From: Fulvia fulva | Taxonomy: Eukaryota; Ascomycota; Dothideomycetes; Mycosphaerellales; Mycosphaerellaceae | Assembly: GCF_020509005.1 (NCBI RefSeq) | Contig: NC_063012.1 | Location: forward strand, 5,332,001 to 5,396,000 | Direction: 5' to 3' | Length of the DNA stretch: 64,000 nt | In this document: positions 22,701-34,274 of the stretch, in pieces | Layout: every line of letters begins with the position of its first letter | How positions within the stretch are numbered: position 1 is the stretch's first letter | Notes under the pieces: generated by a model | The model's input: the letters and a program-made list of their open reading frames with translations, nothing else | What the model was told of the DNA's origin: nothing | The model's database searches: none | Translations under genes and position numbers: made by a program

Positions 22701-25139
22701 GTACAGGTGGTGCCCGATACCGTAGTCAAAGCATCGCCAAGATGTGCTAGGCCTGTAACACGATCGATCGGCCTCGTGGACATAGATTAGTCCATGGACA
22801 GGGCATGAAGACGAAATGAAACTAGCACAGTACTGACACTGGTCAGTGGTCAGTGGTGGAACACAGGACCGGGGTTCACCCATGTGAGCCAACAGATCGA
22901 GCTGGTGCACTTTCGCAGCAGAGATTTCGCTGTATCTCAAGAGCATGTGATTGTGATGTGGTGGGATGCACGAAGGTCGAAGGTGTGTGGGGATCATGCA
23001 GGAGCGTGTCCGAGACGAAGTCGCGACACCACGATTAATAATCCAGGGTCTCCGCGGCAGCACTAGTAGCGTACTTTCTGCGTGCGAGATGTGGTTGCAT
23101 CCGCTCCTCTACCTAGGTAGCTTAGAACTACCGCTTTGTCTGCGCGCTTCCAATCGCAAGATGTGTTATTTATTGTTGGCATCCATATTGCGATGCCACA
23201 CGCAAGAACGTCGTACACTTATCAGGTACACGTCCGGAGAGGCCTGGCAGTACTAGCTCGCACATGCAATGCTGATCCTGGCTCCCGCTTGACAGCGGCC
23301 AGTCGCAGCGACGAGCAGCGCATCTGTTGCTTCGTCCGAATCGATCGGCTGTGCGTGCGTGCCGTTATTAATATTCATGTGCATCAGCAATGCCGGCAAC
23401 CTCCGCCGTGTCAACGATGTGTACGGCCAGACTTGGAGCTGTCCCTCACAAGGACCACATCAATCAATGCTGGACTGCCGGCAGTCGAGATTGATTGAAG
23501 CATTAATTTCGGGCACCAACACCTGTCAATCGTTCCTCCTACGGGCAGCGCCAGCATCTCGTACCGGGGGAACGTTCCCGGTGTCGTTGCCGTCGGCACC
23601 CAGTGCCAGAAATCGAAATCTTGGCTTTTACCCAAAGAGGCCATCTCTCGAGTTGGTTTGCTCGCGAGCTGCCACTACTGTGGCACTACTGTGGAGTCGT
23701 GGGAGCTCCGTGCCCCGATCTCGACATGCAAACATTCGCCATTGCGATCGAAGCGGTTCTGTGGGCATTTGGCACGACCACACGACATGTGCGACCCCAC
23801 TGAAGGATCATGTACTCTCACAGCGTCGCGAAGATTGAGTTGCGATCCATCTTGCAGCGCCAAACGCCGCGCTTGCACCATCATTCAAGCTGCTGCCTTG
23901 GCATCTTCACATCACGAAGCGGCACAGGACAGTAGTGGCAGCAGCAGACGACTGCTGCTGTCTGTGGTGTTCACGCGGATGCGGCAGCGATTGCGTACCT
24001 GGCTGCCCTGATCTTGCTTCCTCGCAGCGCAAGGATCAGGTCATCGGATCGCGATTGGCTGGATCGAGATCGCGTGTCTGTGCGCAAGGGATCTCGGCTA
24101 CAGCACCACTTCGGACGGCGTGGTGCGGCTGCGTGCATAAAGAACATTACGGAGTGCCCTTGGCGTCGACCTTTCGCCGCTGCTAGCCTGCTGCCACGAA
24201 GAAGTCCTGCTGCGGCAGCCGGTACTGCAGTGCTACCACTGCCGAGCTCCATGAGTTGCATGAACCGTGGATACACAGTGGCGGCGCAATCACGACAAGC
24301 GGGAGGGATCGCTGTCTCGTCGATCGACCCGGCCAACGTGTGGCGCTGTCGGCTTACCAGTCGCAACACCACCGGGATGCGATGCGACGCACACACGCTG
24401 GTGGGCAGCAATGCCCTCCGCTGTGTCCACGGCGCGGGGAGGGAGCGCCGTTGTAGTCAGCGGCCACGGGCAGAGCATGCACGCCCCGATGAATTGATAG
24501 TCAGAAAAGCAGCGGAGCGTTGTTATCACTTCGGAGTAGACTCAGATTCTTGCCCATATCGCTCCCTCCCTGCATGGGTGCTTGGAATCTCCGATCATCA
24601 CTCGGAAACACCCTGACCCTGGTCTCGTCAAGCGAGTACAGAAGTGTCCCTAGTCTAGCATGGCGCGGTCCAACTCACGACTGCTGCCGTCGCCTTCTTC
24701 CACAACCATCAATCGATAGCCTCTGCCTCTGCCTCTGCCACTGCTCTGTCTGCACCCAATCTTTGCTTACACACCCACCCGGCCGGCCGCAAGTCCTGCC
24801 AGCCCAAACCATATATCCACCGCACGCGAGTACAGACCGCTGCCGCCTTTCGTTTCTCGCAGCCGGGCTCCCTATGCCACAGCGAACAGTCTGACTGCGA
24901 ACCCTTCCGGATCGACTCCGCCAGAGCGCAACATCACCACCACTGCCACCCGCCGTTTCGCACTCGCACGCCTGGGTGCGTGCATTCCTTGCCGTCGAGC
25001 TCTCGATAGCCTTCGGTGCATCGCCATCGCCATCGCCATCGCCGTCGCCGGTGCTGCTTCTGCTGCCACCTCCGAGCAGGCACCTCACCGTCACCGTACA
25101 TAGTCGCCATCAGTCGACACCCGCCCATCCTCTCACAAT
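19791..25139. other. 5.3-kb gene-free region upstream of the NsdD/SUB-1-type gene
   Basis: No convincing coding frame on either strand: the open stretches are short, overlap each other and show no family resemblance. The base composition is normal (not RIP-mutated). A perfect 8-bp inverted repeat GTAGCGTG/CACGCTAC with a 5-base spacer lies at about 21255-21275, in a small patch (about 21190-21520) that resembles a worn repeat. The last 500 bases become C/T-rich and then contain a GCCATC-type hexamer run, as expected for a fungal leader. The whole region probably serves as the extended promoter and leader of the GATA regulator, by inference from position. Confidence 0.55.
25021..25050. repeat. 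Hexamer microsatellite (TCGCCA/TCGCCG, five units)
   Basis: Five consecutive 6-base units, the first three TCGCCA and the last two TCGCCG, lie about 90 bases before the NsdD/SUB-1-type start codon, within its probable 5' leader. Confidence 0.8.
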
Positions 25140-26824
25140 ATGGATCGCAGGTACGTACCCAACACTCGTCTTTCACGGCATACTGGCGTGTGTGATGCAT
25201 CTCACATAGAACCTGTCACTGACAGCTCTTCCCTCCAGGCCTCAATTGCCAGCGCTCAGTTACCTCGACGTGGACCAGGTGAAGCGCGAAGAAGACGCTT
25301 ACCAGAACCACAACGCTGGCACGCCACAAAGTTTATCGAATACCAGCGCCGCTCCCAGCCCGACCTATCAATACCCTTCAGGACCACCTCCGCCCTACAG
25401 TCATGCCCATGGAGTGGCCCCTCCAGCACAGCAGCATGCAAACGCATGGACGGGTACGCAATCAGGTGTGCACACCCCGCCCGAGAGTCGTCGCACCAGC
25501 GAGCATGAGAAGGAAGCTGCCAAACAAGGCCCCAGGCAATCACTGCCATCGATCTCGGAAGCGCTAGGCGTCGACAGCCAAACCGCCTTCGCATCTGCAC
25601 CTGCTGCTCCCGCGCCTCTGCAGTCGACACATCTTCCTCTGCCGGCATCTGGCCCGCCAACATCTCCATCTGCCTCATCGAGACGATCATATCCGATGGA
25701 ACCGCCTCCAGGCCACGCGAATTCGTTCGCAAACAGCAGTAGCTATTCGCAATATCCACAGTATCGCTCGGAGCCAGCACAACGACAATCGTATCCTCCT
25801 CCCGCCGAGGCTACCCGTGCTCCTGCAGCCTACCCGCCCGTGCAGGACTCTAAGCCGGTGCTGCATCAGCCCTCTGCTCAACCACAGTCCCGTTCACCAC
25901 CCCCACCCACGAGCTTCTCACGTCCGCTGGAGTCCTCGCCAGCATCTGAACACCCGCCAAATCCTAGTGCGGGCTCCATGGCCCCGCCGAGCAGCGTCCC
26001 ATATGGCTACACGCCGTACCCACCCAGATATGCCGACCCTACGCCGCCTGCCAGTACATCTTCCGGGCCCATCTACCAGCCTTCCACGGTTTATGGGACG
26101 CCGCAGACGACGTCATCGTCCGGCTGGAAAGCTGAGAACACTGCTCGCTTTGACAGTCGGCAACCTGAGCAGGCTAATTACGGTGATAATGTCAAACGTC
26201 ATCTGGACTTCTACGACTTGGGGCAAGCTTTGAACGAGGTATGCTTCGATCTTTTCATCCCATGCAATGCATGCTAACCAGACTCAGATAAGCAGCGTCA
26301 GCGGACACTTGGGCGATTTCGCACGTCGATACGGTGACCGGATGCATCAAACGCAGCGAGTAGGGCCTTCGCCGTCTACTTTACCAGGAATTGTGGAAGT
26401 GGACGACATGGTGGCTAAATCACGTGCGCAGCTTGACTCTCTGCTCAAAATACGAGATGTGGTTTTGGCTCAGCAAGCGGTCTACGAACAGCAAGCAGCT
26501 GATCAGCGCCTCCAACACAAAGCTTTTAGTGAGGGTCCGCAGCCACAGCCAGATCTCCATGCTCCAGAGATGGACGAAAGTAAGGCTGGTGGGTTCGCAG
26601 GCGTTGACACCAAGAAGCGGAGAGGACGGGCTGCACCACCAGGTCGATGCCACAGCTGTAACCGCGCCGAGACACCAGAATGGCGACGAGGACCGGACGG
26701 GGCCAGGACTCTGTGCAATGCTTGCGGCCTGCACTACGCGAAACTCACCAGGAAGAACAATGGCGCCAACAAGAACACGAGCGTTGGCAACTCCAACCTG
26801 CGACCTAAAGAGAACATGCCATGA
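25140..26824 (+). CDS. nsdD: NsdD/SUB-1-type GATA zinc-finger transcription factor
   Basis: Exons 25140-25150, 25239-26238 and 26288-26824 give 515 residues. The first exon is only 11 bases (MDR + 2 bases) and joins to RPQLPALSYLDVDQV. The second intron has a GCTAAC branch 13 bases before CAG. The N-terminal two-thirds is Pro/Ser/Gln-rich. Residues about 345-430 are helical (SVSGHLGDFARRYGD, then a Gln-rich helix). The single C-terminal finger is C458-X2-C461-X18-C480-X2-C483 with TPEWRRGPDGARTLCNACG, the class IVb GATA finger characteristic of Aspergillus NsdD and Neurospora SUB-1. These nuclear proteins control sexual development, conidiation timing and light-responsive genes. The symbol is by homology only. 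Confidence 0.92.
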
Positions 26825-27694
26825 ACACCCAGGTCGAAGTGACCACGGCCGTCTCTGTCGCCAAACACACTGATATGTTTGTCCGCATTTTGAGCATGTT
26901 ATGCTACTGCTTATACTGCTTTTCAGCGATACCCACGGCGCATTCGGGCCTTTTCAGAGGCCCTGGCAGGAAGGAGATGGATACTCCTGCAATTATGAAA
27001 GGTTTGCGAGCGTTATTAGACGCTGTGATTGTACATGCGCGGCACAACACTACGACAAAGCTGGCCAGTGGGGGGCGAGGGGGGAGGGGGGGCCTTTGTT
27101 AGGGAGGATTTGTCACCTAGGGGCTTTTATGATGGCTATCACGAACATTGGGCGGATCAAATTGACGGAGTCGAGGGAGATTTTGAAGCAGCGATATACC
27201 ACCGAAGAAGTCTTTTAGGGTTTACCTGCATTTGCTGGAGTTTGAATGAGCTTAAAGTCTTATCTCGTCGGAAGGAGCGACGTAGCGCTGTCAAGCTACG
27301 TTTGTGGCATGTACAAAGGCAACCCTGTACGCTTTCGTGATGGCAGCAGTGTACACGTAGCATGGAAGCATCGAGACTCGACCAGTTTCCTAGATTATCA
27401 ACGTGTGGTCGTGCCCAACGTTGCTCACAGTACGATGTGAAGTGCAGATGGCAGCCGATGTCGAGGGGCGTGATCGTTCTCGGGCCAGTGCAGTGACAGG
27501 TCTGTGGTGCAGCAACATTGAACCGTGGCGCGTTGGGCGGAAGGTGTGAGATACCGATCAGATGTAGCAAATAGACGGTGGTCATGAGCGAGCAGCAGTG
27601 CAACCAACAAGCAGGTACTAGCTGTCAAGTCAGTGGCGTGCCGCAGGCCACGTCGGACGGCATGGCCTGTGGCACCCAACATCAGTCGCAGTCG

Positions 27695-27722
27695 CAGTGC
27701 GCAGTGCGCAGTGCGCAGTGCG
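27695..27722. repeat. Heptamer tandem repeat CAGTGCG x4
   Basis: Four perfect 7-base units, preceded by two 6-base CAGTCG units at 27683-27694. The change from a 6-base to a 7-base unit suggests stepwise slippage. Confidence 0.85.
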
Positions 27723-27775
27723 GAAGGCAGCGTCCAGGTGTGGGGTTGTGGAGATGCAACAGTTCTGGGATGAGT

Positions 27776-27838
27776 TCAATGTCCAATGTCCAATGCCCAA
27801 TGTTCAATGTCCAATGTCCAATGTTCAATGTTCAATGT
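27776..27838. repeat. Heptamer minisatellite (consensus YCAATGT), nine units
   Basis: Nine consecutive 7-base units differing only at the first and last base (TCAATGT, CCAATGT, one CCAATGC). One further TCAATGT copy follows after a short spacer. It lies in intergenic DNA. Confidence 0.9.
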
Positions 27839-28439
27839 TACTACTGTTCAATGTTACTACATGTACTGGAGTGGAGACACATGTACACACATGTACATAC
27901 ATAATTAATTAATGTACATGCACACTGGACATGCATGGACGCAAGATCGAAGCGAGCACATGAGTGCAGTCAAGTGCTGACGGAAGGGCACGCTTGCATC
28001 ATGTTTAGTAATGTGCACTGCAGAAGAAGCCGCCAACGACGATGATCTTCGAGATTGTCGCGCCGCTTGCATCCACTCCATCTTCCACGCCTCGACGCCT
28101 TCATGCTTCTTCGCCGAGCGACATGCACGTAGCAGCATCATACCTACTCCTCATCTCCATCCATACCACTCCCTCCTCGTAGCACAGATCGCCCCCACCC
28201 GCTCACAGGCGGCTCGGAGCACGCCCACGTCCGCTTGCTGGAAGTTTCAACCTGGACAGACCCCACTTGCACGAAGTTGCACCAAAGTTGACGTTCCCAT
28301 TGCCTGTACTTGCATGCATGTGCTTGCGAGGATGCTGAGAACGACATAGCCTGGAGCACGACAGCTGCTAGCGCATCGACGCCTCACACCTCTCACTCTC
28401 ACACACACACCCCCGCATACACCCACACCACCAAGACAG

Positions 28440-28475
28440 CCCCCCGACCCCCGACCCCCGACCCCCACCCCACCC
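28440..28475. repeat. C-rich tract; G-quadruplex-capable on the minus strand, upstream of glutamate-cysteine ligase
   Basis: Runs C6, C5, C5, C5, C4 and C3 separated by one or two bases (GA or A). The complementary strand therefore carries at least four G-runs of four or more with very short loops. It lies about 145 bases before the glutamate-cysteine ligase start codon, in the promoter or leader. Confidence 0.75.
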
Positions 28476-28620
28476 GACGGAGCTGTGAAGATCACCTCGC
28501 TCCGGCCCTCTCACGAACGACACTCAACCTCCGGCCGGACCACAGAGGGCACATGCGATTGTGGTGGTACAGGCTGCATGCGCTACACCAAGAAGAGCAC
28601 TTGCAGCACTAACGGCAACG

Positions 28621-30834
28621 ATGGGACTACTGTACGCGATCTGAACATGTGCAGCTGCAGGGCATCTTGTTGATTCGTGCAACGCAGAGCTGTCGGAACA
28701 CCGCTAGACTGGCCTGAGGCGAAGAAGGTGGCCGGCCATGTGCGGGAGTGGGGTATCGAGGTGCGCAGAGCCAAGCATGCAATTGCATCGAGGGTGAATG
28801 CTCCAGCTGACGATCTGTGTAGCAACTATTGGCTATCTGGAAGCGAGCCAAAGGCAAGGAGAGAGATGCTCTACTCTGGGGAGACGAGGTATGGTAAGCG
28901 CACAATGCCATGCGCTTGCGATGACGCTGATTGTGCAAAGATCGAATACCTCGTCGTTGCCTTCGATGATGAGAAGAAGCAAGTCAAGTTGTCGCTGCGT
29001 CAGGCCGATATCCTCGAAGCACTGGCAAGCGACCCTGAGCTATTGAAGCAGGGTGGTGGCGTGCCCGATCTTGCCAGAGGCCATACCAAGTAAGGCATCA
29101 TGTGCCATGCAGCTTGTGAGACCTGCCTGACAGTCTTGCAGTGCAAAGAGACCCGCGCCGACTTTTCACCCAGAATTCGGTCGATTCATGCTCGAAGCCA
29201 CACCCGGCGCACCATGGGGCATCGGCTTCAAGGATTTGCTCGCTGTCGAGCAGGACATGAAATGGAGACGAAAGATTGCAAAGGAGCACATGCATGACCA
29301 TGAGTTCCCAATCACACTCACCACCTTTCCACTCCTTGGAGACAGGAAATCCATCACACCATACTACCCGCCATCTGGGCCTAGACTGCGATCACAGTTT
29401 GTTCCTGACGAGATTGCGAATCCGCATATCCGCTTTCCAACCTTGGCAGCGAACATACGGTGGCGGCGAGGACGTAAGGTGGAAGTGAATGTGCCTGTCT
29501 ACCACGATGAGAACACAGCGATGCCGTGGAAAGACCCGACCGTCGACTACGATCTCCACAACTGGCCAGAGGACGATGATGTACGAAATGGTGCTGCCAA
29601 GGACGACTACATCCACATGGATGCCATGGCATTCGGCATGGGATCTTGCTGTCTGCAAATCACCTTCCAGGCGACTAACATTGCCGAAGGACGCAAGATG
29701 TATGACCAGTTGTCGCCTTTGGGTCCAATCCTTCTTGCATTGACAGCTGCGACGCCCATCTACAAAGGCTGCCTGGCAGACACGGACGTTCGATGGAATC
29801 AGATAAGTGCTGCCGTCGACGACCGAACCCCAGAAGAGCTCGGTGAGAAGCCTTTGATGCACGACCGGTGGCGAATACCAAAGTCACGATATGCTTGCAA
29901 CAGCACCTATATCTCCCAGGATCCGCGCTTACGCCCCGAATATCTCGATCCGGATCTGGTCGTGGATGAGGACTTGAAGGCTCGTCTGGTCGAGGGCGGT
30001 ATGGACGATCTTTTGGCCACACACTTTGCACACCTCTTCATCCGGGATCCTATCGTCGTCTTCGCGGAAGACCTCAAGACGCTCGATCTGAACAGCACCG
30101 ACAACTTCGAAAATCTGCAAAGCACAAATTGGCAGCACATGCGATTCAAACCACCGCCTCCTGGCAATGACATCGGCTGGCGAGTCGAAGTCCGGCCAAT
30201 GGAGATCCAAATTACAGACTTTGAGAATGCAGCATTCTCGGTATTCGTGGTCTTGATCACCAGAGCAATTCTCAGCTTCGACCTGAACTTCTACGTGCCC
30301 ATCCCGCGAACAACGGAAAATATGGAGACCGCGCACAGGCGGGATGCGGTGTTGAATGATAAGTTCTACTTTCGGCGAGACGTACTACCCAGGCGGCAGA
30401 CTAAGACCAATGGCATTGCCTCTTCAGCTCCCGGCACACCTCAGCATAGTAGACCCCATACGCCTGGCCCCATTGAAGACGAGTACGAACTCATGACGGT
30501 GGACGAGATCATCAACGGCAAAGCTGATGGCAGTTTCCCGGGGCTAGTGCCTCTCGTTGAGTCATATCTCGACAGTATCAACGTGGACGTCGAGACTCGA
30601 TGCGAGCTGGCGCGGTACCTTGCGTTGATACGAGGACGTGCCAACGGCTCTCTTTGGACCGCCTCGAAATGGATCCGGCACTTCGTCAGGGAGCATCCAC
30701 AATACCAAAAGGACAGCGTCGTGTCTGATGAAATCGCTTATGATCTGGTCAAGGCAGCCGAGCGCATCACTGTCAATGAAGGCAGGGATGGATACGCAAA
30801 AGACATGCTGGGTCAGTGTCGGGAGAGAACCTGA
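28621..30834 (+). CDS. gcs1: Glutamate-cysteine ligase catalytic subunit
   Basis: Five exons: 28621-28631, 28688-28760, 28823-28888, 28941-29089 and 29142-30834, with introns of 56, 62, 52 and 52 bases. They splice to 663 residues. Joins rebuild MGLLAVGTPLDWPEAKK, LLWGDEIEYLVVAF and PAPTFHPEFGRFMLEATPG, all hallmarks of eukaryotic GCL. Later signatures: MGSCCLQITFQA (about residue 266), RWRIPKSRY, and GWRVEVRPMEIQ followed by FENAAF. The enzyme joins glutamate and cysteine using ATP, the rate-limiting cytosolic step of glutathione synthesis. Length matches fungal homologues. The open frame that begins at 29188 is only part of the last exon. A Ser/Pro-rich insert at about residues 525-545 looks like a surface loop. 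Confidence 0.95.
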
Positions 30835-31764
30835 AGGAAGTTTTACTTCAACCTGTGATGCTCATATCTCATATGCCAGACCTATTGGTTCGGCCTCAGC
30901 TACTCTGAGAGGCCTCTATGCTCTAGCCATCGCCACATCGACCTAGATAGATGTTGAGCAAATCATTTCACCTTCTGTGCATGCACCCGTTCATGACGAT
31001 ACCACTACCAGCCAAGTCGCCAATCTAGGGCCTCTCCCGTCTCAACGTGGTCAGGAAACGCGAGGTACGTATCCTTGGTAAACCAGATCGTCCATACGTC
31101 TGCTTTTGCAAGAGTGCGACCCAATTACAACAGAAAGCGACGACATGCGGATAAGTTTGTACTCTATGCTTTACCAGCTGACCCGCATCTATGCATCCAA
31201 AGCTCAGTGAGACTCACGACCTTCTCCACCCCTTCTTCCATAAGTTTCGTGAGCATCGTGGTCGGCGCAGCAGCTTTGAGGTGATTGTTATAGTCGTCCA
31301 GTACAAGCTCATGTAGGCGAGTATTGAAGCGCTCGCGCCAGCGGTTTGCGCGCTGTCAGTGCTGCATGCAAGAGATACTGCTTACCATCCTACATGTACC
31401 CTTCACACGTTGGCATTGTCTCTCACGCAGTGGAGCTAGAACGTTGGCCGTCTATCGATCGTGGACTTTCTGCATGGGCCTCGAGACGAGACGGTTCTCG
31501 TTGCGAGCTCTCTGTTATTAGTGCTAGAGCACCTTCCCCTCACCACGCACGAGACAGCAGCAGCTCGTGCAGCTGACGGAGGAGCTGTCTCAGCCGGCGG
31601 CGGCTATTGACATGCGTGCCTGAGAAGAGCAGCTACAGCCGCCCGGAGAGAGATCGAGAGCTCGAGAGGTGCAGGTGGTAGTAAAATGGGTACTGTTTCT
31701 TTGCCTCTTGTATGTGTGGAGAGCTCGCTGCTGTTTCCCTAGAGTTGCCCGTTGTCTGCCAGTC
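30835..31764. other. Intergenic region, glutamate-cysteine ligase 3' end and dihydroxyacetone kinase promoter
   Basis: No supported coding frame. It separates two genes transcribed in the same direction. The open frame that precedes the dihydroxyacetone kinase ATG (from 31669) is continuous with it but has no family resemblance and is treated as leader. Confidence 0.5.
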
Positions 31765-33731
31765 ATGAGTACTAAGCATTTCTTCCACCAAACAGAGGGC
31801 GTCGTGGTCCAAGGCCTGGAGTGCCTCGTCGCCAGGAACAGCCATCTTGCCCTCGATGCCCCCCACAAGGTCGTCTACTCCAGGACACATCATCCCTCGA
31901 AGGTGACTGTTATCTCGGGCGGCGGGAGTGGCCACGAGCCAGCATGGAGCGGCTACGTAGGCGATGGGATGCTCGCAGCTGCTGTCAACGGCGAGGTCTT
32001 CGCCAGTCCTTCCACCAAGCAGATCATGGCCGCGATCAAGCACGTGCCATCAGATGCAGGTATCATCCTCTGCATCACGAATTATACTGGGGACAATCTG
32101 CATTTTGGACTGGCAAGAGAGAAATCGGAAGGTCTAGGGTACAAGGTTGGCATACTCAGGATGACGGATGATGTGGCACTGGGCAGGAAACAGACGGAGA
32201 ACACGGGACGAAGAGGATTGGCTGCCAATATGTTTGTTCTGAAGCTGTGCGGCAGCGCTGCAGAAGCGGGCTACGACTACGAGAAGTGTATGAAGATTGG
32301 CCTCTCCGTCAATGCGAACGCCGTCACTGTTGGGTCGTCTCTAGACCACTGCCACATTCCGGGCAGAGAGCATCACCGATCAATACCACAGGACGCGTAC
32401 GTGCTGGGGATGGGCATACACAATGAGGCTGGTAAGAAATGACAAGAAATGAACGGCACAAGGCATCGTTTGCATGAGACATGTCTGCGCCTTGCCCATT
32501 GGCTCAGCAAGATCTGCCGAAAGACACTGCCATATAGTTTCAGAGTATAGCTAACACCTATCTGCTTGGCAGGACTACACGAGATCTCGCCCATGCCACC
32601 CGTTGAGGACCTGGTCGGGGACATGCTGAAGTACTGTCTAGACCCAACCGACAAAGAGCGAGCTTTTGTCGAGTTCAGGCAAGACGATGTGGTCTGCCTT
32701 CTCATCAACAACTTTGGTGGGATGTCTAACTTCGAGATCGAAGCTTTAACGAGCGTTACTCGGAAAGTGTTGGAGCGCGACTGGAAGATTATACCCAGGC
32801 GGATCTTTGCCCAGGACTTCGAGACCTCGCTTAATGCTCCTGGGTGGTCCATCTCGTTGCTCAATGTGTCAGGTATCGAACGCGAGACAAAAACAAGCAT
32901 ATTCACCTTGATTCATCTCCTTGACCAGGACACAACGGCTCCAGCATGGCCTAGGAATGGTTACAGGGAAATCGTGCCCGTCAAAGAAAAGGCTAAGCTG
33001 TCAGTAGACAGCGCTACAGAAGCTGCCGCGAAGCAAGGGCCCACGGTGGACGCTACAGCCCTGGACTCGGCTTTGAGGAGTGCATGCAACGCTGCGATCC
33101 AGGCGGAACCAGATATCACCAAGTGGGATATTCAAATGGGAGACGGGGACTGTGGTGAGGCTGTTGTGGGCATGTGCAAAGGAGTGCTTAAGAAGTTGAA
33201 TGCAGGTTTGACGAACGAGGGGTCTTTCTTCCATACCCTGGACGAGGTCGGCGAAGCAGTGGAGGAGATTGGTGGCACTTTGGGCGCAATAATCAGCATC
33301 GTCCTGGCATCTTTCACGACCAGTTTGAGGCAAGCATACGCCAGAGACGAGAGCGGGTTTTCTCTCGACACGAAGAGTGCCGGCCAAGCTGCTGGAGCGG
33401 CTCTGAAGAATTTGATGAATTACACCAGCGCAAGGCAGGGCGGGAGAACAGTCATGGACACGCTGATACCGTTTTGTGAGGCGTTGGAAAAAGACGCTGA
33501 TCTTGCCAAGGCCGTGGATGCTGCCCAGCTGGGAGCTCAGAGCACATCAGGCATGAAAGCTAGCTTTGGAAGAGGTGAGTTGCTGGACATGTCTCGAGCA
33601 ACGCGTACTGATAATGACTAGCTACATATGTTGGTGAAAGCGCCGAGACAAAGCAGGACGCACCTCCAGATCCAGGAGCGATGGCAGCATTTATTTTCTT
33701 GCAGGGTCTCCTATCTGGCCTCAAGCAGTAG
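31765..33731 (+). CDS. dak1: Dihydroxyacetone kinase
   Basis: Exons 31765-32431, 32573-33574 and 33622-33731 give 592 residues. The ATG at 31765 starts MSTKHFFHQTEGVV, the usual opening of fungal enzymes. The N-terminal DhaK domain has SGGGSGHEP at about residues 51-59 and the substrate-binding His in LDHCHIPG (about residue 197), which holds dihydroxyacetone as a hemiaminal. The C-terminal DhaL ATP-binding domain has MGDGDCGEAV, followed by GGTLGAI and a GGRTVMDTL helix. The third exon supplies the usual end (ATYVGES...GLLSGLKQ). It phosphorylates dihydroxyacetone, and often glyceraldehyde, in glycerol catabolism and detoxification. The first intron is long (141 bases) with a CTAAC branch. 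An SDR gene follows on the same strand 540 bases later. Confidence 0.95.
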
Positions 33732-34274
33732 TATCTTTTCACTTGTCCTGCCAGACACCCACTTCTGGCCACTGCACATATGACGTTGGAAGTTCCGGGA
33801 GAGCTGCTAGCACTCACTGTCAAGCCTAGCAGTCTACATGTACGCACTTCCTCGCAGGCTCTCCCTTGCATACAAAGCATAAGATCTCGCTGGGTCTCAT
33901 CTTGTCCCAGAGCCCGTTCTGACCGTTCTCTTCTCTCGTCCAGCGCGCACTTCCTGCCGTGCACACATGCCAACGTGCCGAATTGTGGCTAAAGATTCGG
34001 CTCAGTGGTAAGTCGGCTACTGCCAATGCAAGCGTAGCGGGAGTGGGATCGGAGATGTTTTATTCCCAGGGCTTAGCAAGGCCCCACAGGGTAGGTGCTC
34101 CCCGCAATGAGAGCAGAGAGTTGCAGTTGCGGGGTCGGTCTGGCGACTCGAGGAGATGCGCGACGCGACTACTTAAAAAGTACTGCAGCCGCTCTGACGT
34201 GCTGGCCATACCTGTAGTGATCTGGACTGCGTGAACTTTGGGCGTTAGTATTGTCGAAGCACTACACCGTCAAC
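33732..34274. other. Intergenic region between dihydroxyacetone kinase and SDR genes
   Basis: About 540 bases with no supported gene. It should hold the dihydroxyacetone kinase 3' end and the SDR promoter. Confidence 0.5.

Larger units (their letters stand above)
26825..28620. other. Intergenic region rich in short tandem repeats
   Basis: Eighteen hundred bases between the NsdD/SUB-1-type gene and glutamate-cysteine ligase. They hold a G-rich tract (27070-27092: G6, G6, G7 runs), two heptamer tandem repeats (27695-27722 and 27776-27838), palindromic ACATGT/ATGTACAT words at 27858-27935, and a C-rich tract (28440-28475). No supported gene. Confidence 0.6.

Noticed and set aside
20396..24897. 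Numerous 60-200 codon frames upstream of the NsdD/SUB-1-type gene
   Set aside because: They overlap in several frames on both strands, are rich in Arg/Ser/Cys/His as random frames are, and lack consistent splice signals.
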